A DNA stretch of 64,000 nucleotides from Epiperipatus broadwayi (lineage: Eukaryota > Onychophora > Udeonychophora > Euonychophora > Peripatidae). The translations under genes were made by a program, and so were the position numbers. The DNA is taken from assembly GCA_028023455.1 (NCBI GenBank), contig JAQFVV010012405.1, forward strand, positions 9,569,923 to 9,633,922, read 5' to 3'. Below, piece by piece: positions 37,306 to 48,267 of this stretch. The notes beneath the pieces were generated by a model that was given only the letters and a program-made list of their open reading frames with translations, was not told where the DNA came from and did no database searches. Every line of letters begins with the position of its first letter. The stretch's first letter is position 1.

Positions 37306-38830
37306 TTTTTATTTACTATTTTCTTAGCATTACAATCTTTTGATGACAGTCTATTTTTCTTTTTACAAATTTAATTTCAATGCATATTTACTTTTACCTT
37401 TCACAATTTTTTTTAGTTTGTTAAATATAAACCAGCATTGGATACTAACAGCAAAAGGTCAACTACCAGGACATTTAAAAATGCATTAAATTAATAAGCT
37501 TATATATGGTAACAGCAATATTTTTTCATGGTTATAATTTTCATTGTTTTTATAATTTAATGCAATAGTTTAAGAACAAATCATTTATCACATTAATGAT
37601 AATTTTATTGCAAAGAAAATTGGAATACATTTTCCCATAACAAATCAAGATGAAATCACAAAATAAATCATAGATATAAAAGCTTAGTAAATAACATAGC
37701 TTTTTTTTTTAAAAAAAAAATTGAATATAAAACATATTTAATACAAAATATTATAGTTTGTTCAGACCTATGATTTTTTAATTGCTGAAAGTCAGTGAAT
37801 CATGCTATAAAAAAGGGCAATAGATTTTATTCTTTAATACATGTATATGTATAGTGATAATTAACGGATTTGTGTAGTTTTCTAGAAAAAAGTCACACAT
37901 AATGTAATTTTGTAAAATTATTTATATTTACATTTAAATGTTGGGATAATGTTCTAATTACTATTGTGCCCTTTTATATGGGTCACCATTTAAGTTTTGT
38001 GCTAATTTAGTAGAAAATTTTAAATTTAAGAAGTATTTTAAAAGTGTGATGTTGACTTTGCTTGTGGTAATGTTACCATAAGTTTAATTAAAGCAATATA
38101 TGAGTATTTGATATGTGAATTGTGTTGGTATTGAGAAATATTTAAAATGATGATGATTATGATGTAATACTGCATTAATAAATTTAATAGCAAATGTTTA
38201 AAGCTAAAGTATTTAAAAGATAAGTTTAAAATAGACAAAGATATTTATTAAATTCAAAATATATGTTAAAAGTGAATAAAAATATTTTAAATTATAAGTA
38301 CTTAAATTGAGATTAATATTTGATTTTAATCATATCAAATAATTATTTTAAAATCTGATATAATATCTTATTTATTTTTAAAAATAAATATTTATTTTAA
38401 AAGCAATTGTTAGTTTATTTTTAGACAAGCGTTCTTGTGTTATAAAGAACAGATGTTATACACACATGCGTGGAAGTTGTCTAATAAAGTTGCATAATTA
38501 TTTTACAAAATCATGTTGTAAAATTTATAAATAATACGTGAGTTATCACGAGATAAAAATAAAGATATTAATGTAAAGTATTAAATTTGATTTTATAAAA
38601 TATTGTCTTAAAAATGTAACGTATTTAAAAAGATCTAATTTATTTTAAATGATCTTATAAAAGTTAAGATTTAAATTAAGTGAGAAATAATATTTTAAAA
38701 GAATGTATAATAGATTTAAATAAACGATAAATATTGTTTTGAAAGAATTTGATAAAATATCAAAATATTAAATAAGTCATTATTTATTTTTAATATTGTG
38801 TTGGTAAATATGTAAATAAGAAATTTTGAT
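37306..38830. other. AT-rich intergenic stretch, no feature seen
   Basis: No gene or recognised repeat; a T10/A10 inverted run lies near 37702-37721. Confidence 0.45.
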
Positions 38831-38842
38831 TGTTTAAACCTA

Positions 38843-38920
38843 CCAATCAGATAAGGAGTTTCTGGCAGTATATAAGCTGGATTCAATTGTTGAGGGGGTC
38901 TCTCTACAATAAACTTCTAA
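38843..38920 (+). promoter_or_regulatory. Pol II promoter-like cluster (CCAAT, GATA, TATA)
   Basis: ACCAATCAG (about 38843) overlaps AGATAAGG, and GTATATAAGCTGG (about 38869) follows 25 bp later. An AATAAA lies about 30 bp downstream of the TATA box. CCAAT, TATA and an early AATAAA in this order also resemble an LTR U3-R region, so this could be a host promoter or a solo LTR. The cluster stands out from the surrounding AT-rich sequence. Confidence 0.35.
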
Positions 38921-39102
38921 GTCGTTTGTGCTATTAAAAAAATAGCTGAGTAAATTTATAAACGCTCTTAAAATCAGTTGTAGAATCATAAGAGTGTTAT
39001 TGAATAATTTATAATATTTTTAAAGTAATGAATATGCAGTAGAAACTTAATATTCCCTATCATCTTCTCAATATCGAAACTCAATTTACGTACAAATAAT
39101 CA

Positions 39103-39372
39103 ATGGAAACATCACGTATCGGAGAAATTTATCAGAAACTTTATGCTGGAAAAGTAACAGACGCTAGATTAGAACATAAAACTACAAGATGGAGAAAAGT
39201 AGTATTTTGGACTATAAATAGTTTTCAAAAGTTAAATTACTATTGTCTATTACTAATAGATATTTTAAAAAAAAATATAAATATTTCTGTAAAAGAAAGT
39301 ATTTTGACAAATTATAGAAGTAAAATATGTATCTTAAGGAAAGATATAAGATGCAGTAGTAATTTTAAATAA
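39103..39372 (+). CDS. Unrecognised 89-codon ORF downstream of a promoter-like cluster
   Basis: The frame starts METSRIGEIYQKLYAGK and ends at a TAA at 39370. It lies about 230 bp downstream of the TATA-like box. The first 40 residues are mixed and charged, unlike the Ile/Phe/Lys low-complexity frames elsewhere; the rest is Lys/Ile/Asn-rich. I recognise no domain, signal peptide or membrane segment. An AATAAAT follows the stop directly. It could be a small gene, a first exon or chance. Confidence 0.25.
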   Translation: METSRIGEIYQKLYAGKVTDARLEHKTTRWRKVVFWTINSFQKLNYYCLLLIDILKKNINISVKESILTNYRSKICILRKDIRCSSNFK

Positions 39373-42300
39373 ATACTTGCCTCGTTAAGTCTTTATGCTT
39401 AAAAGACTAGAGATTGATAATTTGAAAAGGCAAATATATCATAAGTATAAGTATTTTAAAAAATCGTAATATAATAAAATTATTTTATTTAAAGTTATCT
39501 AAACGCTGACGTTATAGATGAAAAATTAATTCTTACCGGAATATGGTATTTACAAATGAATAATACATGGATATAAATCAAGTAAATAAGCCAAGCGAAC
39601 CAAGTTAATTGAAAAATAATTAAATGACAATTTTATCAATTATAAACTAAGTTGAAATAATAACTTTCAAATAATAATTGATGAAGAATTGGATCCAAAG
39701 AACTTATAAACTATTTTAATTTTATTTGTTTTCTTATTGGAACTTTTTTTTTTTTTTTTTAAAAAAGAACGTTATCATTTTTATTATAAACTTTCAAGAA
39801 ACACGTGATACACGGACAGAATAGTGTTTTATTGACTTTATACGGGGATATTTGTTAGAACTTTATGGTAGGACAAAGTCGACGATGGACTACGTAATAT
39901 GATTTTATTTTATTTATTTAAATAAAATTTAAATATTATTAAACTTTTAAAAAGTAGGTTAGGTACATTTATTAAATAGTAACTTAAAAATAATATAATA
40001 ATTAATTACTAAACTTATTTTTATAATTAATATAAACAGAATATTCTAATGAATGTTTATGAGTGAAAATGTGAATGATTTTTATTTTATGAAGCTCAAT
40101 TCGAAGAATACTGGATAGCAGAATGGACTTATTATTGTTATGGTAAAAAAATATTGTATAATGATTTTTAATGAATTTAATAGTTTTTCTTTAGATCAAC
40201 TGAATATTATGTTGTTGTAGAATGAATGGATAATATTTTATGAAAACAATACATTATATTGGAGACTTTATTAAAATAGCATAATATTTTAATTTATAAT
40301 ATAAACATAATAAACATTAGTAAGCTTAAAATGATATATGATTCTTTCAGTGAATAATTTGATATTTTATTTATGCTTAGTATTAAAATGATGTTTATTA
40401 TTTATCTAAGTAATTATTTTATTTTTGAATTTAGAAAAGGATTTTAAAAGTCTATATTTTTGTGTATTTTGTTTATTGAATAAGTTAAGTTACGTTATGA
40501 GTAGAAGCCTATATTTAGATTGAAAAGTTTACTAAGTATAGACAATATAGTATGAGTAATTTGGATAATGAATATTTTATTTGAAGTTGATATTTGTTTT
40601 GGAAAATTTTTAAATGAGTTTAGATATGTTTTATAGATAGAAATTTATTAGAAGGTTAGTAAAGCACATAGGGTAAAATAATGATTTTAACAGAAGGAAT
40701 CATAAAATTTATCTAATGTAATGTTTTATGAATTTAAAATTGATAAATGATTTAAATATAATGTTTGAATAATACAGATATAGAATGCATATTTTATAAA
40801 ACATATAACAGGAATTACATTAGGTGGAATATAATTATAGCCAATATTTGTTTACATTATAAAGAGATATTGATTTTATATACAGATATTAAGCAATGCT
40901 AGTAATAAAGTGAATACATTATAATATATTATAAATGATATTTAATTAATGTAGTTATTTAATAGGTAAAGCTACATTATGTAACATCTACATAAATAGT
41001 CTTATGTATTGTTATTTGTAGTAATTAAATACAACTAGTTATTTAAAAAAGTTGAAAAAACTGTAATATTATTAATATAGCATTTGAAGGAATTGTAATT
41101 CCTTATTAAGTAATAAGTTAATAAATGTAAGCCTCTTATATTTGTATTTCTTATTTTATTTATTTGTTGTATAAGTTATAAATGTAAATAGTGTAAATAA
41201 ATTTTATTTGAAGTTATTGTAAATAAATTTGTTAATTTGTTTTAAAAGTGTGTCGAGTTTCATTATTTTACCAATTTTGACATCAGATGATTTGAAATAA
41301 ACATAATATTTGCAAAATGAATTTGTTATTATTATTTAGAATTGAATACATATTTGCTTAAATTATTTTATAAGAATTGATTGACATAAATAAATATTAC
41401 AATGGTCATAAGATGATTATAATGCATTATAAGAAACAATATTGTTTATTGAAGATTATTAAGTATAAGATTTTAATCTATTTTAAAATGAAGATACATA
41501 TGAAATAAAAGACATACATATGATTGTTTATTCTTTTAGTGATTGATTATATAATAAAAATAGATGAGATTAAATTACACTCTAAGATTAGTATTATTTA
41601 TTATTATTATTAAAATGAGTTAGGTGTATTTAAGTTTGATATAAAATCCCACATCATACTTATTTACATGATTTATTATTATTTTAAAACAGCTTAGAAG
41701 AACCTGAGATTATCTAATTATATTTTAAATTAAAGTTAGGAATTATTTTAGTATTATTAAAGATAATTCATTTCATTTAAAGCCATAAGAATGCTATAGA
41801 TGTAGTGGTAAAGTGATAGAGTAGGGATAGTATTCTTATGCCATTGAGACAGTATCTTGGGAGATATTGACTCAGTGTAAATCTGCTTATTACTTTGTAA
41901 CTTTACTTCGCAGTCTCATAATTTTATAAATACTTATTTAATTAATATAATCTAGAACTATATTGATTTTGATGATTGATAATAAATTTAATTAAGATAT
42001 GATAATATAAAAGTATATTAAAGATAGATATGCAAATTTTAATTAAGCATAATAATGTAACTGAGCTAGTTGTGTTTTAAACTATTTTATATATCAAGAA
42101 GTAAGGGTACACTATATATAATTTTTTACAAAAGAGACTTGTCTATTTGCAAAAATATTTATGGAGTTATGATAGATTCAATTTTACTTGTGTAAATATT
42201 AATGCCCCATGTAATCCTTTCTATATTGTAGGTCAATAAATTATGTCTCCACTTTTGGTTAAAGATGGATTAAACAATTATTATTACTAAATGGAATGAT

Positions 42301-42500
42301 TTCAGTTTAGTTTTTAGTCAATATTTTGTATAGTTACATTGTAGTGAAATTTAAAAATTACACAGAAATTCCACTAAATTATCAATACTTATATCTAAAA
42401 AAGCTGAATTAATTATATATATGTGAATGTAACCTAGCTTCATCACTTTCGTTGTTCAAATGTTATAAGATACTCCAAGTGAAAACAATTGACCTCTCAT
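39373..42500. other. AT-rich intergenic stretch; possible LTR-like 3' boundary near 41.27 kb
   Basis: No coding region is supported. Near 41240-41300, TGTCGAGTTTCATTATTTTACCA is followed by ATTTTGACATCAGATGATTTG, which resembles a Gypsy-type LTR end followed by the common ATTTTGGCGACGAGGATG-like leader; AATAAA phrases precede it. No partner LTR is visible. A small hairpin (CATAAGAATGCTA / TAGTATTCTTATG) lies at 41785-41842. Confidence 0.3.
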
Positions 42501-42504
42501 ACAT

Positions 42505-45480
42505 ATCATCATTTTCAAGCATTACTGATCCACTGCATAATGAAAACTTTTTCAAGTTTAATCATTTTTTTTCAATCCATAGCTTCTTTTATTCACATGA
42601 CACCAACACTGTCCATTCATGGACATGTGGTTTCTTCCTGTTTTTTTACAACATCCTGAGATCAAATTTAAGTCTTCAACTGTCCATCCATTACTATCTC
42701 TTATAACAACATGCCTATCCAGTTTCATTTCAATCTCTTAATTATGTCCAATGATACCTGTTTGTTTTATCATTCAAGTATTGTACTACAATCTCTTTTT
42801 GTTAGTCTCAATATATATTTCTCCATATATTGTTAAATTTTCTGGAGTCTAAATACTGTTTTTCTATTAAGTATCCAATTCTCAGATAAGAAGTAAAAAC
42901 TGGTAATACACATCTATTAAAAAACTTATTTTTCATAACATATAAATAAAGTTTATTTTAATATTAATTCTACCAAAATCACTCCAAGGTTATTTTTTAT
43001 AATTAATTTTTTCCATTATATTTTCATCTAATTAATAATCTAAAAAAATTTTTTTTATAGTTGGTAACTCCTCATTCATAATCAATCTTTAGTTCATTTT
43101 TAAAAAAAATCATTAGACATTTCTTTAGTGTTTTTAGAAATAATTTTTTAACCTTTCTTGCAACATTTTGAAAGAAGCATTATTTGCAAAAAAACAACAA
43201 ACAATCATATCATTTGCAATTTCGTTAGCTTCCAATTTTAATCTACAAAATACTTTTTGTAAAATTGCTATAAAAAGTTTTGAAGATATGGAATTACCCT
43301 GTCACACATTCATATCAATGTCATTCTTCTTACTTCACCATATAATCTAATTATCACTGTTGAATTTTGATAAATATTTTTCGGAATATGACAATATCAT
43401 GGGTCTATATTTTGATGATCCAAATATGTAATTACTGTATAAATGTTTATGCAATCAAATGTCATTGCATAATATACAAATTCAATGCTTAATGGCAATT
43501 CATATTTGTTTACTCTCCTATAACTTATTTTTTATGCTTAACTGCAATCTACTATGCTAAAATCACTTTTAAATCCCACTTATTCTTTTGGCTGATTTGA
43601 TTCCAAAATTTTGTTATAGACAAGTAATAGTTATTTTAGTATAGATTTTATATAAAACTAGATATGTCATTCCTATTTTCTTTATTAATTTTCTTAAATA
43701 TCTATATTGCTACTGCATTTTTTTAACCATCAGTACATTTTTAGCATTTAAACATTTGATAAATAGCTTTGCCTGCATATCAATAAGAATCCCATAATTT
43801 CTTAGAGCTTTCCCCTTTTTCATACATTTAATTGCATGCCGTCCCTTTTCATTTAAAATGCTTTGCCATTCAAAAGATATAATAATTGTAAATAATATAT
43901 ATTTTTTTTAATTGCTAAATTTTCAATGCATTTCATGTTATTTTTTTTTTTTTTTAATAATAGGTCTCTCTTTTCTTGTTGTTGCTGAATATACTTTTCT
44001 TCAAGTGTAGACTTTTCAAATACAAACTCAAATTCAGTAAGGACAAATCAACCTCCTGGAGATTGCTAACTGGGAAGAAATTCGTTTCAAATTTTACAGC
44101 TGATCCACAGAAATTCTTAGGCTTTATTTTCTCAAAATAAAACAGTGCTATGAGGAGAGAAATTGAAGAATCCTTATTAACAGAAATTTGCCACACAACG
44201 ACCTCCCTTTCTAGGATATATATTTCACTTCATGGTATGGTAAGATTTTAAAACTCACTGATATTCCCAAAAATCAACTATTTCCTATTTGGTATTTGCC
44301 CCTCCAAAACATTTATCAAAAAAATAAACTCTCTGTGTGAAAAAACTATTCTGGGGCCATAAGGTTGCTGCCATCAGCCTTCAAAACTCCAAATGCCCAG
44401 AAGATTCAACAGCCTTTCATTCCATTGTATCAAGACTATGATATTCCAGAGAGACTATACTCTACTGTTCAGACTTCAAAATAATTTTTCGAATATTTCA
44501 TATCAAAAAGTTGTCTTGCCAACAGATAGACTTCTGCCCGCTAATAATAGATGGTGGAACTTGTTATTTGATAATGTTTGGAAGGTTGTTGACCTGAATG
44601 AAAATCCAATTATATCAAAAATTAAGTACTGGAATGCACATAAAATAATACAAGATGAAAATAACATAAACAAAGGGTCTCTCGGGAGTACCAATCACCA
44701 ACTCATTTCAAGATCAAAATTCTGGTTCAACGAGACAAAATTTCATCTTAATTAAAATTTACCTGGACTCCCCCTCCCTACAAACTCTTTTTTGGCATAC
44801 AGGAGAAATTTCAAAAAGATCGATTCTGTGTGCCAGATGTGTGGGAGAGAGGAGGAGTCAATCAACCACATTTTTCTTAGATGTCCCAGTATGTCCAATT
44901 ACAGATCACTAACTCATAAATGGTAGAGCAATACAAATGGAAACTATAAATCAATTAAAGACTATTGGACAGGGTCTACTTATGAACATAAGACTGGCAA
45001 TTTTTATGAATTATGCCTTGTGGTATGTTGGATGTTAAGCAATGATTGAAAGGATGAGAGACCTGCATGGTACTAAATTTAAGAACATCATAGAGAAAAT
45101 CATGAAGAGGGACTGACTAATTGCTCCAAGCTATATCACAAGAGCAACATGGGGGAAGGTTGAATCTATATTGCTTCAAATAGATATGTAATTGATATCA
45201 TATTTGTAATTGTGATATCTATATAGCAATAGAATAAAATTTCCTTTAAAAAAAGTGTAGACTTTTATTCTCTCTTATAGCGTTTTATATTTCTTTATAT
45301 CATTAATAGTTTTTATAAAATCAACATATTCAATTCTTTTTAACAATTATTTTTAAGATACGGTATATTCATATTCTTTATTTTATACACATTCTTTTGT
45401 CTCAGTTAAAAATTTACTGGCAAATTGCTATTTTTTGTACGAGCTTTCTTAGTGCAAATTTAAACTTTAATAACTTTACT
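42505..45480 (-). mobile_element. Decayed RTE LINE, split by a second LINE
   Basis: The minus strand matches the RTE element from the tail (about 42505, complement of ..CATTATGCAGTGGATCAGTAATG) to the linker upstream of RT (about 45480). It has numerous indels and no open frame. It is interrupted at 44017-45252 by a LINE of another class and resumes at once after it. Confidence 0.8.
44003..45266 (+). mobile_element. 5'-truncated LINE with zinc-knuckle C-terminus and 14-bp target duplication
   Basis: AAGTGTAGACTTTT occurs at 44003-44016 and 45253-45266, an exact 14-bp target duplication, with an A-run at the 3' end (after TTCCTTTAAAAAA). The insertion is therefore 44017-45252, plus strand, in an RTE copy. 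The translated interior shows a post-RT region (ORF 44393-44755, 120 codons) and then CQMCGREEESINHIFLRCP (about 44828-44885), the CX2C..HX4C zinc-binding tail (zf-RVT) of L1/Tx1-, CR1- or Jockey-like LINEs. Stops at 44755 and downstream show it is dead. It has lost endonuclease and RT by 5' truncation. Confidence 0.88.
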
Positions 45481-45712
45481 ATCTAATAACAAATAAACAG
45501 ATTGACTTCTCAATACATATGTTTCCTATATACAGTCTGGTCTCATCAGATATCTTAGTGATCTAAATATTTATTCACAATGTTAGAATAGCAGCCTGAT
45601 CATAAAAAAACTTTTTGCAATATGTTTATTTTAAAAATATGAATATATTAACACAGATGGCAGCTTTACATGGTGTTTAAATCATTCATATTACATTTCA
45701 TACATATTACAT

Positions 45713-45870
45713 ATATAATTGGAGGAATTTGAATTCAGGATTTTTCAATCTATTTTCCCTCCATGTATCTTTTTCACATGTATGTGGCCATGTATATCAG
45801 TTTGAGATGGAGTGAAGGATGAATAAACTGAAAAATTCTGAGTTCAAATTCCTCTAATTACATATATAGA
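45713..45870. repeat. Hairpin formed by SINE 3' ends
   Basis: The SINE tail (CATGTATCTTTTTCACATG .. GAGTTCAAATTCCTC) on the plus strand at 45765-45870 is preceded by an inverted copy of its end (GAGGAATTTGAATTC). The B-box-like GTTCAAATTCC is present in both. The hammerhead part is absent. Confidence 0.65.
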
Positions 45871-45919
45871 AAATATTCAGTATAAGCAAATTGTATTACA
45901 AATATGTAAGTATATCCTA

Positions 45920-46392
45920 TATATCTGGGCCTCCTTAAAATATCACATGATCACTATCTTCCATGCTTGCTCATAACTGTTGTTAAAATAGGCAAAACTC
46001 TCTCCATACAGTAGTGCCACTCTAAGCAAGACAGAGTAATCAATGGATGCCAGAAGGCTTGTGCATAAAATCCCTATCTAGTGCCTACTCAAATTTTGAA
46101 AATATCTGTGTGTTTTCAATTTTATTCTCATAGTTTAGTAGTCATGTAGAGTTAAAAGGTGGCTGCTAGAGGGTTGCATTAGATCCTAAGATCTAGGTGT
46201 AGTACTCTCAGATCCAAGGCACCTCACTGATGAAGGCCATAAGCCAGAAACTAGTTTGGGGATATTGGATGAGTAGGCACTAGATAGGGATTTTATGCAC
46301 AAGCCTTCTGGCATCCATTGATTACTCTGTCTTGCTTAGAGTGGCACTACTGTATGGAGAGAGTTTTGCCTCTTTTTATATCTGGATCTCCT
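45920..46392. mobile_element. Foldback element FB1 copy e, with target duplication
   Basis: Element 45936-46376 is flanked by TATATCTGGGCCTCCT (45920-45935) and TATATCTGGATCTCCT (46377-46392), 14 of 16 matching. Both arms carry variants not found in other copies: CTCTCTCC for CTCTCC, and CTAAGCAAGACAGAG in place of CTGTGCCAACCAGAG. The core is the long form (CTGCTAGAGGGTTGCATTAG, AGATCCTAAGATCTAGG). There is no gene. Confidence 0.85.
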
Positions 46393-47656
46393 GAATGTGT
46401 GTTGTTTAACTGGGTTTTAAATATCTTTTATAATAACTTTTGGAATCTAAACTTTAATAAGTTTAACATTTACTTTAATACTATGGAAACAGACAGACCC
46501 TTCAAGCAGTGGAGAGAATATCATTAATAGCATAGTCATCACTAATACCTACAGCCATATCAGGCTATACCAATCATAACCCAACCATGTTTCCTGACTG
46601 TGGCCCACCTCGACTGCTGAACAAAACCCTGCCATCTAAAGCATTTTATTTGTTTTGAGAAACAAACTCAGGCATCAGCCAATCATATGTTATATAATAA
46701 GCATGCTTCAGATGACAGACATACAATTCAGCACTTGCCATATCCCAGACTAGTTCCTATTCTTAAATCAGGGTTGAGCACATTCATTTAACACATAAAA
46801 ATAACTATACATTTAAAATTTAATGATGACACAGGTGACAAGAGAGAGAGAGAATAGACTAAATAATACTTAAGCAAACATTAATATTTATTCAAGCATG
46901 AAAATTTACATATAAAAATTAATATAAACAATTAATCAGGCTACATTCTATCATAGTCCCTTGTTAAAGTTCATTTCATTTAAAAATAAAGTGTCTATAG
47001 ACCATTATTATGGAAAACATATTTAGCTAGGCTTTCATGAGATTGAGATGACCCAGTTCATTTGATTTTGGTTTGCATCAGTTTTACATTCCAACTGATT
47101 GGCTTTTTGGTCTCCATCAATTGTTTCAGAGCTTGTCTTCCATCCTGCGACTCAACAATGGGGGGGGAGAGATTTTCACAGTGTCTATTTACAGTCTAGG
47201 CATTTGTTCTGGGCACTGGTTCCAGACAAGGCAGTTGTTTTGCAGAGGAGTTTCAGGCCTGAATCCCATCAAACATTTCTAAAATGATTTAGAACTATAT
47301 ATTTCTAGTTCTGCAGTTTCTGCAATAATATTTTCCACAGCTGTAATGAATGGTTCTATTTGTCCTCACATTTCTGAATCTCTGGTGCAATGAATAACAT
47401 AATGAATCAATCACAAAATGAAGACCGGAATGATTCATAGACTCAAGAGTGGAATAAATAATAATAGCCAGCTGCAGTTTTTATACCCTTTCTCTCTCTC
47501 ATTGTTTTAGTTATCATTATTTTTAATTTTGGTCATAATTTAAGTTTGTTTTTAATTACTTAATTTTCACATTTCGTTAATCTAATTGATTTTTACATTT
47601 TCATTATCTAATCTTTTCTTAGATTAATCTACTACTGCTTTTATGGGAAAGTTTAC
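46393..47656. other. Intergenic stretch, locally GC-richer; no gene supported
   Basis: 46550-46780 and 47040-47290 are less AT-rich than their surroundings. The short frames there (69 and 62 codons) match no family that I recognise. Confidence 0.4.
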
Positions 47657-48267
47657 ATGTTTTTCTTTATGATAGAATGACAGCCTGTTAAGCTAATTAT
47701 GCAGATGCTGTGAGAATGTTATTAATAAATGAATACCTTCGAACAACCACATGATATAGTATTTGTGTAAGAGTAAAAAGGAATCCTCTTACCCTTACGA
47801 CTCAAATGTTTATATATGAGCAAATCTAAAGTAGTTGTAACGAAGGCGTAACTACATAATAGTCACTTTAAATTACTATATATAATGTCTGTATGAATGA
47901 CGCCGATGAAATTTTCTAGAATTTACTGAACGCCACTCTAAATGAAACTAAATCATATACATGGATAAGCATTTATTTTATAACGTCTTGCGTGCGATTA
48001 TAATTACGATAGAATGACAGCTTATGCCTTCATTACAACTACTTTAGATTTGCTCATATATAAACATTTGAGTCGTAAGAGTAAGAGGATTCCTTTTTAC
48101 TCTTACACAAATACTATATCATGTGGTTGTTCGAAGGTATTCATTTATTAATAACATTCTCACAACGTCTGCGCAATTAGCTTAACAGGCTGTCATTCTA
48201 TCGTAATTATAATCGCATGCAAGACGTTATAAAATAAATGCTTATCCATGTATATGTTTTTCTTTAT
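47657..48267. mobile_element. Foldback element FB4 with 14-bp target duplication
   Basis: Arms 47671-47847 and 48026-48202 (177 bp) are near-perfect reverse complements. A second, nested pair links 47954-48021 with 48189-48256 (68 bp, about one mismatch). The end sequence GATAGAATGACAGC thus occurs three times. ATGTTTTTCTTTAT flanks the unit at 47657-47670 and 48254-48267, giving an element of 47671-48253. The left end lacks about 50 bp that the internal copy of the terminus has, as if truncated. It has no coding potential. It is locally CpG-richer than its surroundings. Confidence 0.88.

Noticed and set aside
39103-39372. Confident host gene call
   Set aside because: There is no recognisable domain, no visible splice structure and no evidence of conservation; kept only as a low-confidence ORF.
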